Position numbers and translations under genes: made by a program. Below are positions 1 through 8,948 of a stretch of 64,000 nucleotides of DNA, in pieces. Positions within the stretch are counted from its first letter, which is position 1. The number at the start of each line of letters is the position of its first letter. The DNA comes from Agromyces protaetiae (GTDB taxonomy: Bacteria; Actinomycetota; Actinomycetes; Actinomycetales; Microbacteriaceae), in NCBI RefSeq assembly GCF_030866785.1, contig NZ_CP133018.1, positions 3,472,001 through 3,536,000 of the forward strand, given 5' to 3'. Below the pieces are notes generated by a model, which searched no databases, had not been told where the DNA came from, and saw only the letters and a list, made by a program, of their open reading frames with translations.

Positions 1-1
1 C

Positions 2-433
2 GCGGGCAACCATGTCGGCCGGGTCAAGGCGAACTCCGTGTCGGGCGATGTGATCGCCTCGGGCGAGATCTCGGCGTTCACCGCCAAGACAGTGTCGGGA
101 AGCATGATCCTCGACGCCAAGGGCACGCCGGCCAAGGTCGACACGAACACGGTGTCGGGCGATCTCACGGTGCGCTGCGACCTCGGCTCGGGCGCCCGCT
201 ATCGCGTGAATTCGGTGAGCGGCACGCTGCTGATCGACGACTCGCAGTTCCGCGGCGTGCTCGGCAAGGGGTTCGAGCGCACCGTCGGCGAACTCGCGGG
301 CGACTGGCTCGACCTCAGCGCCAACAGCGTCACGGGCAACATCTCGGTCATGCACCGCGCGGGTGCCGGTCGCGCGGACGCATCGGGCAGCGCCGAAGCG
401 TCGGACGGCGTCGGCGAAGGAGCATCCGAATGA
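2..433 (+). CDS. DUF4097-family beta-repeat protein, 5' end missing
   Basis: The frame is open to the left edge, so only the last 143 residues are present. They repeat a short beta-strand motif (NSVSGDV, TVSGSM, NTVSGDL, NSVSGTL, NSVTGNI), spaced as in the DUF4097 'putative adhesin' beta-helix family. The family is often paired with PadR or HTH regulators, and the molecular role is unknown. The end is Ala/Gly/Ser-rich. The stop overlaps the start of the PadR gene by 4 nt (ATGA), so the two are probably translationally coupled. The true start and any signal or membrane segment lie outside the window. Confidence 0.8.
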   Translation, partial: AGNHVGRVKANSVSGDVIASGEISAFTAKTVSGSMILDAKGTPAKVDTNTVSGDLTVRCDLGSGARYRVNSVSGTLLIDDSQFRGVLGKGFERTVGELAGDWLDLSANSVTGNISVMHRAGAGRADASGSAEASDGVGEGASE

Positions 434-1071
434 CCCCGCCCGTCTTCTCCCACGGCAGCCTGCGCCTCTACCTGCTCGCCCTCCTCGACGAGCGGCCTCG
501 GCACGGCTACGAGTTGATCCAGGCGCTCTCCGAGCGGTTCGGCGGCACCTATTCACCGAGCGCGGGCACGATCTATCCGCGCCTCGCGAAGCTCGAAGAG
601 GAAGGCCTCGTCACCAAGGAGGCCGACGGGCGCAAGACCGTCTACGCCATCACCGACGCCGGCCGAGCCGAGCTCGAGGCCCGGCGCCCCGAGCTCGACG
701 CGATCGAAGACGAGGTGACCGACTCGATCCGGCGGCTCGCCGACGGCGTACGCGCGTCGGTGAACGACGCCATGCGGAGCCTTCGCGCCGACCTCGCGAG
801 CGCGGCCAGCGAGGCCAAGCGTGCCGCGAAGTCGGGCAGCGGCTCGGGCGGCTCGGGCGGCTCGGGCGGCACGACCAACCTGCACGTCGACTCGAACCGC
901 GCCGTGCATGAGGCCGAGCTCGTGATCAACGAGTTCCGGCAGCAGCTGCGCACCGACCTGCGGACCCAGGCGCATCGGGGGCGCGTGTCGGCCGGCGCCG
1001 TCGATCGGCTGCGCTCGCAGCTCGCGCAAGTGCGCGCGGATCTGCTCGCGGAACTCCAGCGAGGCGCCTGA
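430..1071 (+). CDS. PadR-family transcriptional regulator
   Basis: 213 residues. The first ~85 are a PadR winged helix (LYLLALLDERPRHGYELIQ, then GTIYPRLAKLEEEGLV and the wing KTVYAITDAGR). PadR proteins are DNA-binding repressors, often of membrane or efflux genes. A long helical C-terminal region (residues ~90-135) resembles the PadR dimerisation helices. It is followed by an unusual Gly/Ser linker (about residues 136-150, GSGSGGSGGSGG type) and a second helical segment of ~60 residues. The start codon overlaps the stop of the DUF4097 gene, so it probably controls that operon. The ligand is unknown. Confidence 0.9.
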   Translation: MTPPVFSHGSLRLYLLALLDERPRHGYELIQALSERFGGTYSPSAGTIYPRLAKLEEEGLVTKEADGRKTVYAITDAGRAELEARRPELDAIEDEVTDSIRRLADGVRASVNDAMRSLRADLASAASEAKRAAKSGSGSGGSGGSGGTTNLHVDSNRAVHEAELVINEFRQQLRTDLRTQAHRGRVSAGAVDRLRSQLAQVRADLLAELQRGA

Positions 1072-1104
1072 CCCTCCGTTTCCTACCCCCGCATCGACCC
1101 CCAG

Positions 1105-1164
1105 CACGACGAGACCCCTGGTCGGAACGGCACGAAGGCCGAACCGATCAGGGGTCTCGTCGTG
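1105..1164. terminator. bidirectional terminator between convergent genes
   Basis: A perfect 16-bp inverted repeat (CACGACGAGACCCCTG at 1105-1120 and its complement at 1149-1164) with a 28-nt loop lies between the PadR gene and the convergent rhamnosidase gene. There is no long T-run, as is usual in high-GC actinobacteria. Confidence 0.75.
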
Positions 1165-1182
1165 TTCGGGGCGGTCGGCGCC

Positions 1183-4100
1183 CTACTCGGCGACGTCCGC
1201 GGAACGTCGGCGGCGGATGACGAGCATCGTGCCGAGCCCGAGCAGCAGCGCCACGAGGGCGAGTGCGGGCGCGAGCGTCACGCCGGTCACCGGGATCGTC
1301 GTGCCGGGATATACGAAGGCCGTGACCTCGAGGTCGAACGCGAGCACGGTGCCCGACTGGACCCCGGTGAGGACCAGCTGGTGCGCGCCGGCGGCGGTCG
1401 TCTTCGGAATCGTGACCGTCGCGTCGACGCGGCCTTCGGCGTCGGCGGTCACCGTCGCCAGCAGCACGGGGTCGGAGCGCAGCTCGATCCGCACCTGCTC
1501 GCCCGGCGCGAAGCCGGTCGCGCTCACGTGCACCTCGCCACCCGCACCGATCAGCGACGGCGTGATCCGACCGCCCGGCAGATCGAGCACCGTGACCGCG
1601 CTGGTGTTGCCCGCGGCGTCGACCGCGCGCACCGACACGGACACCGCGTCGGTCGCGATCTTGACCGCGCCGGTGTAGGCGGCCCAGTCGGCGTCGCCGA
1701 CCGCGTACTCGAGTGCGGCGACACCCGAACCCTCGTCGGCACCCGCGGCCCGCAGCATCCGGTCGTTCCCGACCTCGGCGGTCACGGTCGGCGCGATGCC
1801 GTCCACCGCGACCTCGTCGAGCGCGATCTCCTCGACGTTGCCCGCGTGGTCGGTCGCGCGGGCCTCGACGACCCAGACACCCTCGGGCAGGCCGACCGGC
1901 CCGTCGTAGGCGACCCAGTCGCCGCCGACGCGGACCTCGATCGAGGCGACGCCGGATCCCGTGTCCTCAGCCTGGACCTCGGCCTCCGCGGAGATCCACC
2001 AGCCCGCGAGCCCGGCGACGCCGTCGATCTCCGCCTCGAGGGTGGGCGCCGTGCCGTCGACCCGCACGGCCAGCTGTGCGACCTCGGAGACATTGCCGGC
2101 CACGTCGCGGCTGCGATACTCCACCGTGTACTCGCCGTCCGGCAGGGCGACCGGCTCGAGCGCAGGCTGCCACGCACCCGAGCCGATGCGCAGCTCGGCC
2201 GAGGCGACCCCGCTCGCGGCGTCCTCCGCGACCACGGTCGCCGTCGTCCCGCCGGCATGCCAGCCCGAGGGCGTCGGCGCACCGCTCAGGCTGAGCTCGG
2301 TGTTCGGCGCGGTCCGGTCGATGCGTACGACCGTCTCACCGTCGCGGCTGTTGCCCGAGGCATCCGTCGCGCGATACCGCACGACCGTCTCGCCCTCGGC
2401 CGTGACCGCGAACGGACCGGTGTACGCCTCGTAGGGCGCATCGCCCACCGCGTACTCGACGCTGGGCGCCGGGTCGCGGCCGTCCACAGCCGTGATCGTG
2501 ACGTCGACGTCGCCTCGAGCCCAGCCGGCCGATCCCACGCCGCGGTCGTCGAGCGAGGCGCTCACGACGGGCGCCACGGTGTCGGGCGCGAGCGCGACCG
2601 CCCACACGTCTGCGATCGAGGGGTCGTGCCGTTCGGGGCCCGAGTTCGCCTTCTGCATGCGAATCCGGAGCACGCCGTCCTCGGTCAGCGCGGTGTCGGC
2701 GACAAGCGCCTGGTACACGCGCGTGCCCGAGCCGCTCTCGGTGCGCGGCATCGAACGCACGTCGATCGGCTGCCCGTCCGCGAAGACCGTGTAGTCCTTC
2801 TGCTGCGGGCCGTCGTAGGTCTCGATCGCGCGGATCACGACGGGCTCGCCGGCCGGCACCGCGAGGTCGAACTCGAACCACGAGCCGGGGGTGTTCACCC
2901 CCGAGTAGCGGCGGGTCAGGCCGGCCTCGGTCGACGTCGCCGACGAGGGCGCCGCCGTCAGTCGGTGCTGCGTCTCCGAGTAGCCGAATCCGAGGTCGAC
3001 GTGATCGCTCACGGCCGGGTCGTAGATCCAGAGGTCCGCGATCGACGCGTCGTTGTGCGACGACCCCGCGGTGCGCTGGAACCGGATGACGACCTCGCCG
3101 TCCGCCGCCTGCTCTGCGAGCCCGGTGACGTCGATCTCGTAGGTGTACGCGCCGCCCGCCGACTCGGTGTGCAGGCGCTGCGCGATCTCGACGCCGTCGG
3201 CCGTGATGAAGTAGTCCTTCGTCCCGGCCCTGCCGAACGTCTCGATCGCGCGGAGCCGGAACTCGCCGCTCGTGGGCACCGCGACCGTGGCCTCGAACCA
3301 CGAGTTCGCCACGCCGCCGTGCGAGTAGCGGCGGGTCAGGCCCGCCTCGGTGCTCGTCCCCGACGAGCCGCTGTGCGCGATGCCGTGCGCCTGCTCGGAC
3401 GCCGAGTTGCCGAAGTCGATCCAGTCGTACTGCACCCGGTCGAGCGTGACCGGCAGCGTCGTGTCGACCCGGTCGAACACCGCGTCGCCCCGCACCGCGG
3501 TGACCGGCAGCGAGTACTCCACGGCCGTCACGGTCACGGGCACGGCGAGCTCGACGAGCGCCTCGATCGTGCCGCCGGCGGGTACGATCAGGCTGCCCGA
3601 GCGCGGCTTCGCGCCCCACGCGGACGGCACGTCGACGACGACCTCCGCGGTCACCGGCACGGCACCCGAGTTCGTGACCGGCACGGTGACCGCGACGACC
3701 GACTCGGGGCCCGCCGAGGCGGGTGCGACCACGGGGTCGCCGAGCGAGATCGGCGAGTCCACGGCGAGCGTCGTGGCCGCGGCGACGACGAGACGGTTCC
3801 CGCCGAGGTCGAAGCGCGTGTAGGCGTCGACGGCGCCCATGTCACCCGGCTCGGCCGAGCCATCCACCTCGACCGACGCCGTCAGCACGGCCGTCGCGCC
3901 CACGGCGAGCGCGCCGTCGGCGCGCTGCCGCTCGGGATCGACGGTCCAGTCGTCGCGCGAGGTCACGGTCGCCTCGATGCCGTCGACCTCGGTGGATGCC
4001 CCGTTGCGAAGCGTCAGCTCGACCCCCGCCGAGGAGCCGGGAAGCGCGACCTCGCCGGTCGGCCGGAGCGCGCTCTCGACCCCGGTCAGGGCGGCCGTCG

Positions 4101-7100
4101 AGGCGCCCAGCGCGCGCAGCACCGGCTCGAGGGCTGCCGCGTCGCCGGGCTCGGCGGCGTCGAGCCGTTCGAGGAGCTCGGCGAGATGGCCGAGCACCTC
4201 GCGGAGCGGCGCACGGTCGACGAACGCCTCGAGCGCGGCGATCGCGATCGGACGCAGCTCGGCCGCAGGGTCTCCCGCGGCGTCGATGGCGTCGAGCAGG
4301 GCGCCGAGCAGGTCGGCCGCGTCGTCGACCCGGAACGCGTACTCACCACTGCCGATCCGCACCTCGACGCCGGAATCGGTCACCGTGACGTCCGTCACGC
4401 CGTCGACATCGTCGAGCCGCACTCCGCCCTCGGTGACCGCCCACTGCGTGCCGGCCGGCAACACGACGGTCGCCGTCGTGTTGGCGGGCACGGTGGCGTC
4501 CAGCTCGAAGCCGCCTTCGACGATGCGCCACGACGAGCTGATCGTGCCGTAGCGCGAGTCGAACGATCCGGTCGCGGAGGTGAGCCCGCCGCCCGGCACG
4601 GGCTCGATCCGGATGTCCCGGTAGCCGGGCTCAGCCGGCGCGATGCCGCCGATGCTGCGGTACATGAAGTCGCCGATGGCGCCGTAGGCGTAGTGGTTGA
4701 ACGAGTTCATGCCCTCCTGCGGATACTCGGGGCTCGAGAAGCGGCCGTCGGGCAGGATCGAGCTCCACCGCTCCCACATGGTCGTCGCGCCCATCGCGAC
4801 CTCGTAGCCCCACGACGGGAAGGTCTCGTTCATGAGCAGGCGGTAGGCGAGGTCGAGTTTGCCGGACTCGGCGAGCGAGGGCACGAGCCACGGCGTGCCG
4901 AGGAAGCCGGTCGACAGGTGGAAGTCGCGCCGGGCGATGGTCGCCTCGAAGCGGTCCGCTGCCGCGGGGATCAGCTCGTCGGGCACGAGACCCATGCCGA
5001 TCGCGATCGCGTACGCGGCCTGCGAGTCGCCCGTGACCGTGCCGTCGTCGGCGACGAAGCGGTCGGCGAACGCCGCCGCGACGCGCTCGGAGAGCTCGGC
5101 ATAGTGCTCGGCGTCGGCCGGTTCGCCGATGGCGTCGGCCATCTCCGACATGAGGCCGGCCACGTAGGCGAAGTACGCGGTGCCGAGCACGTTGCCGGGG
5201 GTCGGGTCGTCGAGGTTCAGCCAGTCCGCATAACTCGAGGGGCGGATGCCGCTCGGGTAGGTGCGCTCGAGGAAGTCCATGAACCGGGTCATCGACTCCC
5301 AGCCGTCGCGGATCGGCGCGGTCGATCCCCAGCTCTGCCAGATCGCCCACGGCACCGTGATGCCCGCGTCCGACCAGCCGGTGCCGCCGCCGCAGCAGCT
5401 GAGGTTCGGGTGGTAGGGCGCCACACCCATGTAGTCGCCGTTGGCGAGCTGCGCGTCCTGCAGGTCGACGAGCCACTTCGCGAGGAAGTTCACCGTGTCC
5501 ATGTTGTACGACGCCGTCGGCGCGAACACGTTGATGTCACCCGACCAGCCCATGCGCTCGTCGCGCGCGGGCGTGTCGGTCGGGATGGACAGGAAGTTGC
5601 CGCGCTGACCCCAGACGATGTTCGACTGCAGCTGGTTGAGCATGGCACTCGAGGTCGTGAGCTCGCCAGTCATGCGCAGGTCGGAGTTCCAGACCCGGCC
5701 GGTGACCTCGTCGAGGGCCGGCGGCTGGTCGGTGCCGGTGATCTCGAGGTAGCGGAAGCCGTGGAAGGTCAGCGACGGCTCGTAGACCACCTCGCCCTCG
5801 TCGCCGAACGTGTAGTAGTCGGTGGCCTTCGCGCTGCGCAGGTTCGCGGTGTACATGGTGCCGTCGTCACGGTTGAGCTCCTCGGCGTAGCGCAGCTTGA
5901 CCGTCTGGCCGGGCTCGCCGCGCAGCGTGACGCGCACGACGCCGACCATGTTCTGGCCGAGGTCGTAGACGTGCGCGCCCGGCTCGGGCTCGGTGCGCTC
6001 GATCGCCTGTTGCACACCGGTCTCGCGGACGGGCTCGTCGGGCTGCGGCTGGAGCTTGTCGGTCGCCGACGGGGCGACCCAGACCGACTCCCAGTCCGAG
6101 TCGTCGAACTCCGGGACATCCCAGCCGTCGATCTCGAGGCGGGCGTCGTAGCTCTCGCCGTCGATGAGGTCGGCCGCGGTCCACGGCCCGGGGGCCGTCG
6201 TCCAGTCGCCGTCGGTCGCAACGGTCTCGACGGTGCCGTCGGCGTACTCGATGCGCAGCTGCGCGATGAGCGAGTCGCGGGTGCCGTAGTTCTGGTCGCC
6301 GATGTGCGCGAGCCGGCCCGAGTACCAGCCGGGAGCGACGATGCCGCCGAGCGCGTTCGCGCCCGCCTGCAGCTGGTCGGTGACGTCGTACGTCTGGAAG
6401 TGGATGCGGGTGCCGTAGTCGGTCCATCCCGGCGCGAGCTGCAGGTCGCCGACCTTCTCGCCGTTGAGGCGCAGCTGGTAGATGCCGCGCGCGGTCGCCG
6501 ACACGGTCGCGCGACGGATCTCCTTCTCGCCGTCGACGTCGAACTCGGTGCGCAGCAGCGGCACGCGGTCGTCGAACGTGACGATCGCCTCGTGGTTGCC
6601 GGTCAGCTGCACGCCGCCCTCGACGAGGGTGCCGCGCGAGAGCCGGTTCTCGCCGTCGAATGTGGTGTCGAGGAGGACCTCGCCGCCCGGGGTCTCGACG
6701 TGCAGGTTGTGCAGGACGACGGATTCGTTGGCGGTGGTGCTCTGGCTGGTGCGCACGCCGACGAACCCGCGGCTGTACCGGGTGTTCGTGACTCGGCTGA
6801 CCTCGGTGCCGTTGATCGTGGTCACGATCTGGTCGCCGATGAGCGAGATCTCAAGCGAGGCGCGCTGCTTGAGCACGTCGGCCGCGAGGCCCCGCGACGT
6901 CAGCGACACCTCAGGCAGCGTCGACCAGCCGCCATTGGTGCGCACGTGGGGGCGCAGGCGCGGGTTGCCGGGGGCCTCGTCGTTGAGCTGCCACATGTAC
7001 GAGTTGCCGAGCGTCTCGGCGCGCAGGAAGAGCCCGAACGCGGTGCCCGGTACGAGCGTGAAGTCGGTCGAGACGGTGTAGTCGGTCCACTGCGAGAGCC

Positions 7101-7590
7101 GATCGGCGGCGTCGGGACCGCCGATCCAGTCGCCCTGCCACTCGTCCTGGTGCAGGATCGCGGTGCGGAAGTGCGCGGGCTCGCTCCAGCTCGACTCGAC
7201 GCCCTCGTCGTCCCAGACCCGGACCTGCCACCAGTAGTCCTGCTGCGACGCGAGCTCGGGACCGTCGTATGCGACGGCGATGCTTTCGCGCGACTCGACG
7301 CGGCCCGTGTCCCACACGGTCGACGACGAGAGCGCGTCGGCCGACTCGGCGAGGCGCACCTGGTAGGCGGCCTGCTGGATGCCTCGGCGATCACCCGCGA
7401 GCTGCCAGCCGAACTCGGGCTCGGTGCCGCCGACCCCGATCGGCTCAGCCTGCCCGGACACGCTGAGCGCCTCGACGCTCACGTTCGTCGCGGCGGCCGC
7501 GGGCGGGGCGATGAGGGTGACCGCGAGGACCGCGGCGATCGCAGCAGCCGGCCAGATGCGGAGTGCGGAGGGGAAGGCGGCAGGGCGCAC
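1183..7590 (-). CDS. giant cell-surface alpha-L-rhamnosidase (GH78)
   Basis: 2135 residues, predicted to hydrolyse terminal alpha-L-rhamnose from plant or microbial glycans at the cell surface. Order: signal peptide (ends APPAAAA); rhamnosidase N-terminal Fn3-like region; an inserted laminin-G-like segment (~residues 165-310); Bac_rhamnosid beta domains; the (alpha/alpha)6 catalytic domain with DTPARDERMGWSGD (~677) and TMWERW (~939), which carry the expected acid and base glutamates; NEW3-type domains; two related DUF6805-like domains (~1390-1660, each with STEAGLTRRYS); about four OmpL47-like repeats; and a C-terminal IPVTG, hydrophobic segment and RRRR tail resembling a sortase signal. The GTG at 7590 is preferred because an in-frame TTG at 7632 abuts the operator and adds a Cys-rich, non-signal-like stretch. 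Neither start has a clear ribosome-binding site. It is several times longer than a typical GH78 enzyme. Confidence 0.9.
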   Translation of the reverse strand: MRPAAFPSALRIWPAAAIAAVLAVTLIAPPAAAATNVSVEALSVSGQAEPIGVGGTEPEFGWQLAGDRRGIQQAAYQVRLAESADALSSSTVWDTGRVESRESIAVAYDGPELASQQDYWWQVRVWDDEGVESSWSEPAHFRTAILHQDEWQGDWIGGPDAADRLSQWTDYTVSTDFTLVPGTAFGLFLRAETLGNSYMWQLNDEAPGNPRLRPHVRTNGGWSTLPEVSLTSRGLAADVLKQRASLEISLIGDQIVTTINGTEVSRVTNTRYSRGFVGVRTSQSTTANESVVLHNLHVETPGGEVLLDTTFDGENRLSRGTLVEGGVQLTGNHEAIVTFDDRVPLLRTEFDVDGEKEIRRATVSATARGIYQLRLNGEKVGDLQLAPGWTDYGTRIHFQTYDVTDQLQAGANALGGIVAPGWYSGRLAHIGDQNYGTRDSLIAQLRIEYADGTVETVATDGDWTTAPGPWTAADLIDGESYDARLEIDGWDVPEFDDSDWESVWVAPSATDKLQPQPDEPVRETGVQQAIERTEPEPGAHVYDLGQNMVGVVRVTLRGEPGQTVKLRYAEELNRDDGTMYTANLRSAKATDYYTFGDEGEVVYEPSLTFHGFRYLEITGTDQPPALDEVTGRVWNSDLRMTGELTTSSAMLNQLQSNIVWGQRGNFLSIPTDTPARDERMGWSGDINVFAPTASYNMDTVNFLAKWLVDLQDAQLANGDYMGVAPYHPNLSCCGGGTGWSDAGITVPWAIWQSWGSTAPIRDGWESMTRFMDFLERTYPSGIRPSSYADWLNLDDPTPGNVLGTAYFAYVAGLMSEMADAIGEPADAEHYAELSERVAAAFADRFVADDGTVTGDSQAAYAIAIGMGLVPDELIPAAADRFEATIARRDFHLSTGFLGTPWLVPSLAESGKLDLAYRLLMNETFPSWGYEVAMGATTMWERWSSILPDGRFSSPEYPQEGMNSFNHYAYGAIGDFMYRSIGGIAPAEPGYRDIRIEPVPGGGLTSATGSFDSRYGTISSSWRIVEGGFELDATVPANTTATVVLPAGTQWAVTEGGVRLDDVDGVTDVTVTDSGVEVRIGSGEYAFRVDDAADLLGALLDAIDAAGDPAAELRPIAIAALEAFVDRAPLREVLGHLAELLERLDAAEPGDAAALEPVLRALGASTAALTGVESALRPTGEVALPGSSAGVELTLRNGASTEVDGIEATVTSRDDWTVDPERQRADGALAVGATAVLTASVEVDGSAEPGDMGAVDAYTRFDLGGNRLVVAAATTLAVDSPISLGDPVVAPASAGPESVVAVTVPVTNSGAVPVTAEVVVDVPSAWGAKPRSGSLIVPAGGTIEALVELAVPVTVTAVEYSLPVTAVRGDAVFDRVDTTLPVTLDRVQYDWIDFGNSASEQAHGIAHSGSSGTSTEAGLTRRYSHGGVANSWFEATVAVPTSGEFRLRAIETFGRAGTKDYFITADGVEIAQRLHTESAGGAYTYEIDVTGLAEQAADGEVVIRFQRTAGSSHNDASIADLWIYDPAVSDHVDLGFGYSETQHRLTAAPSSATSTEAGLTRRYSGVNTPGSWFEFDLAVPAGEPVVIRAIETYDGPQQKDYTVFADGQPIDVRSMPRTESGSGTRVYQALVADTALTEDGVLRIRMQKANSGPERHDPSIADVWAVALAPDTVAPVVSASLDDRGVGSAGWARGDVDVTITAVDGRDPAPSVEYAVGDAPYEAYTGPFAVTAEGETVVRYRATDASGNSRDGETVVRIDRTAPNTELSLSGAPTPSGWHAGGTTATVVAEDAASGVASAELRIGSGAWQPALEPVALPDGEYTVEYRSRDVAGNVSEVAQLAVRVDGTAPTLEAEIDGVAGLAGWWISAEAEVQAEDTGSGVASIEVRVGGDWVAYDGPVGLPEGVWVVEARATDHAGNVEEIALDEVAVDGIAPTVTAEVGNDRMLRAAGADEGSGVAALEYAVGDADWAAYTGAVKIATDAVSVSVRAVDAAGNTSAVTVLDLPGGRITPSLIGAGGEVHVSATGFAPGEQVRIELRSDPVLLATVTADAEGRVDATVTIPKTTAAGAHQLVLTGVQSGTVLAFDLEVTAFVYPGTTIPVTGVTLAPALALVALLLGLGTMLVIRRRRSADVAE

Positions 7591-7633
7591 AGTCGTCCAA
7601 TCGTCGTCGTTGACGCAGCAGCGGGCGCGCAAA

Positions 7634-7645
7634 TGAATCGTTTCA
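7634..7645. promoter_or_regulatory. LacI-type operator of the rhamnosidase gene
   Basis: TGAATCGTTTCA is a near-perfect 12-bp palindrome with the central CG typical of LacI/GalR-family operators. It lies just downstream of the predicted promoter and about 45 nt upstream of the chosen GTG. This suggests repression by a LacI-type sugar regulator, which is not encoded in the window. Confidence 0.65.
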
Positions 7646-7662
7646 CGCCTAGGTCTCGACTA

Positions 7663-7692
7663 ACCCTAGGCGACCCGCCCAGGCCAAGTCAA
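7663..7692 (-). promoter_or_regulatory. predicted promoter of the rhamnosidase gene
   Basis: On the minus strand a -35 TTGACT (7687-7692) is followed after 18 nt by a -10 TAGGGT (7663-7668). The operator at 7634-7645 lies about 20-30 nt downstream, placed as a roadblock. Confidence 0.5.
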
Positions 7693-7740
7693 CGCTCCCG
7701 CCAAACGACCCCCGCGCCCGCGAGGGATGACGATCTGACT

Positions 7741-7789
7741 CGAGTGATGCCGAAATGCAGCCCGATTCGGGTCGTTTCGGTATCACTCG
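7741..7789. repeat. dispersed palindromic repeat, copy 1
   Basis: CGAGTGATGCCGAAAT (7741-7756) faces GTTTCGGTATCACTCG (7774-7789), 14 of 16 bases complementary. The right arm, read on the minus strand, matches the arm of the larger palindrome at 38686-38762 at 17 of 19 bases, so this is a dispersed element. It lies in the divergent gap between the rhamnosidase and GNAT genes. Confidence 0.6.
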
Positions 7790-7828
7790 GCGCAGGCGGG
7801 TGTGGGTGGCGGGTGGTTCACTGTGGGC

Positions 7829-8335
7829 ATGAGCGACGTCGCCCTTCGGCCGTGGGCCGCCGATGATCTCGAGACGCTGCGGCGCGCCAATGCGCCGGAG
7901 ATGATGACGTACCTCGGCGGGCCCGAGACCGAGGAGCAGCTCGTCGCCCGGCACGAGCGGTATCTTCGGCTCGGCAGCGAGGGCGCGGCGTGGATGTTCC
8001 GCATCGTGACGCCCGATCACCCCGAGGGCGTCGGCACGATCGGCTACTGGCGACACGAGCATCACGGCGAGCCGGCGTTCGAGACCGGCTGGGCGGTCGA
8101 GAGCGCCTACCAGGGCCGCGGGTTCGCGACCGCTGCACTGCGGCTCGCCGTCGCCGACGCCGCGCACCGCGAACCCGGCACCCCGGTCTACGCCTACCCG
8201 AGGGTCGCGAACGCCGCGTCGAACGCCATCTGCCGAAAGGCGGGCTTCACCCTCGAGGGCGAAGAGGACTTCGAACACCCGAAGGGCACCTGGGCCGCCT
8301 CAAACGTCTGGGTCCTCCATCCACCCGCGGCGTGA
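7829..8335 (+). CDS. GNAT-family N-acetyltransferase
   Basis: 168 residues. The pattern is GNAT of the RimJ/RimL-like Acetyltransf_3 type: LRPWAADDLETLRR at the start, a central beta-strand VGTIGYWR, then the acetyl-CoA site GWAVESAYQGRGFATAALR (Q/RxxGxG/A) and NAASNAICRKAGF near the end. It should transfer an acetyl group from acetyl-CoA to an amine; the substrate is not evident. The ATG at 7829 is preferred over an upstream in-frame GTG because TTCACT (7817-7822) sits 6 nt before it, as in other leaderless genes here. Confidence 0.88.
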   Translation: MSDVALRPWAADDLETLRRANAPEMMTYLGGPETEEQLVARHERYLRLGSEGAAWMFRIVTPDHPEGVGTIGYWRHEHHGEPAFETGWAVESAYQGRGFATAALRLAVADAAHREPGTPVYAYPRVANAASNAICRKAGFTLEGEEDFEHPKGTWAASNVWVLHPPAA

Positions 8336-8378
8336 GGTCGCGAGCCACCGCGACCGCGGGGACACGTTCCAGAACGCC

Positions 8379-8409
8379 GCAACGCCCCTCACATCACGAG
8401 GGGCGCTGC
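8379..8409. terminator. bidirectional terminator
   Basis: CGCCCCTC (8383-8390) and GAGGGGCG (8398-8405) form a stem with a 7-nt loop, extended by partial outer pairing, between the convergent GNAT gene and the small secreted-protein gene. Confidence 0.6.
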
Positions 8410-8443
8410 GAACCTCTTCAACGGCGATCAGCCGCGGTCGTCA

Positions 8444-8878
8444 CTACTTCGGGAGGTCCAGGGCCTTCTGCATCTTGATGACGTACGCCTGCTCTCCGCC
8501 GGTAGCACTGTCGGAGATCTGCGCATACGCGGCTGAGCGACCGTACTGCCAGGGGTCCCCCGCGGACGCAACCTGCAGTTTCAACGCCTGCGCCGCACCA
8601 AGGCATTTCGCCTTCCCCGTCGCCACACCCTGGCGACTGGCATCCTGGAAGAGGCGCACCCGGACGGTCGCCTCCTGGCCTGCGGCGCACTGGAAGATGA
8701 CGCCGACCTGCGCGACCCGCTCCCCGTCCTCGAGCTCCGCGTCGACAACCCGCCAAACCGCATTCTCACCCTCGGATGGAGCAGCGACGGCAGCCATTGG
8801 CGCGGCGAGCGTCGCCGCTGCGACGAGCCCGGAGACAACCGCAACAAACCCGCGCCGCGAACGAAACATACGAGTCAT
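8444..8878 (-). CDS. small secreted protein of unknown function
   Basis: 144 residues. The N-terminus is a clear Sec signal peptide (Arg-rich start, hydrophobic core, predicted cleavage after AAVAA). The mature ~110 residues contain two Cys (FQCAAGQE and AKCLGAA) that could form a disulphide. I recognise no family. AAAGGTGTG precedes the ATG and a TACAAT box lies about 20 nt upstream in a local AT-rich patch. It lies downstream of two Rhs-like secreted proteins on the same strand, 70 nt after the nearer one, so a joint function is possible but unproven. Confidence 0.7.
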   Translation of the reverse strand: MTRMFRSRRGFVAVVSGLVAAATLAAPMAAVAAPSEGENAVWRVVDAELEDGERVAQVGVIFQCAAGQEATVRVRLFQDASRQGVATGKAKCLGAAQALKLQVASAGDPWQYGRSAAYAQISDSATGGEQAYVIKMQKALDLPK

Positions 8879-8948
8879 AGGTCACACCTTTCGTATTGTA
8901 ATATATGGGATTGATTCGATGCTATCAGGTTCTGAACGGCGGGGCGAG

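Noticed and set aside
1162..7866. 2234-codon open frame opposite the rhamnosidase gene
   Set aside because: Its product is Arg/His/Asp/Val-rich low-complexity sequence typical of antisense frames in high-GC DNA; the opposite strand has clear GH78 motifs.
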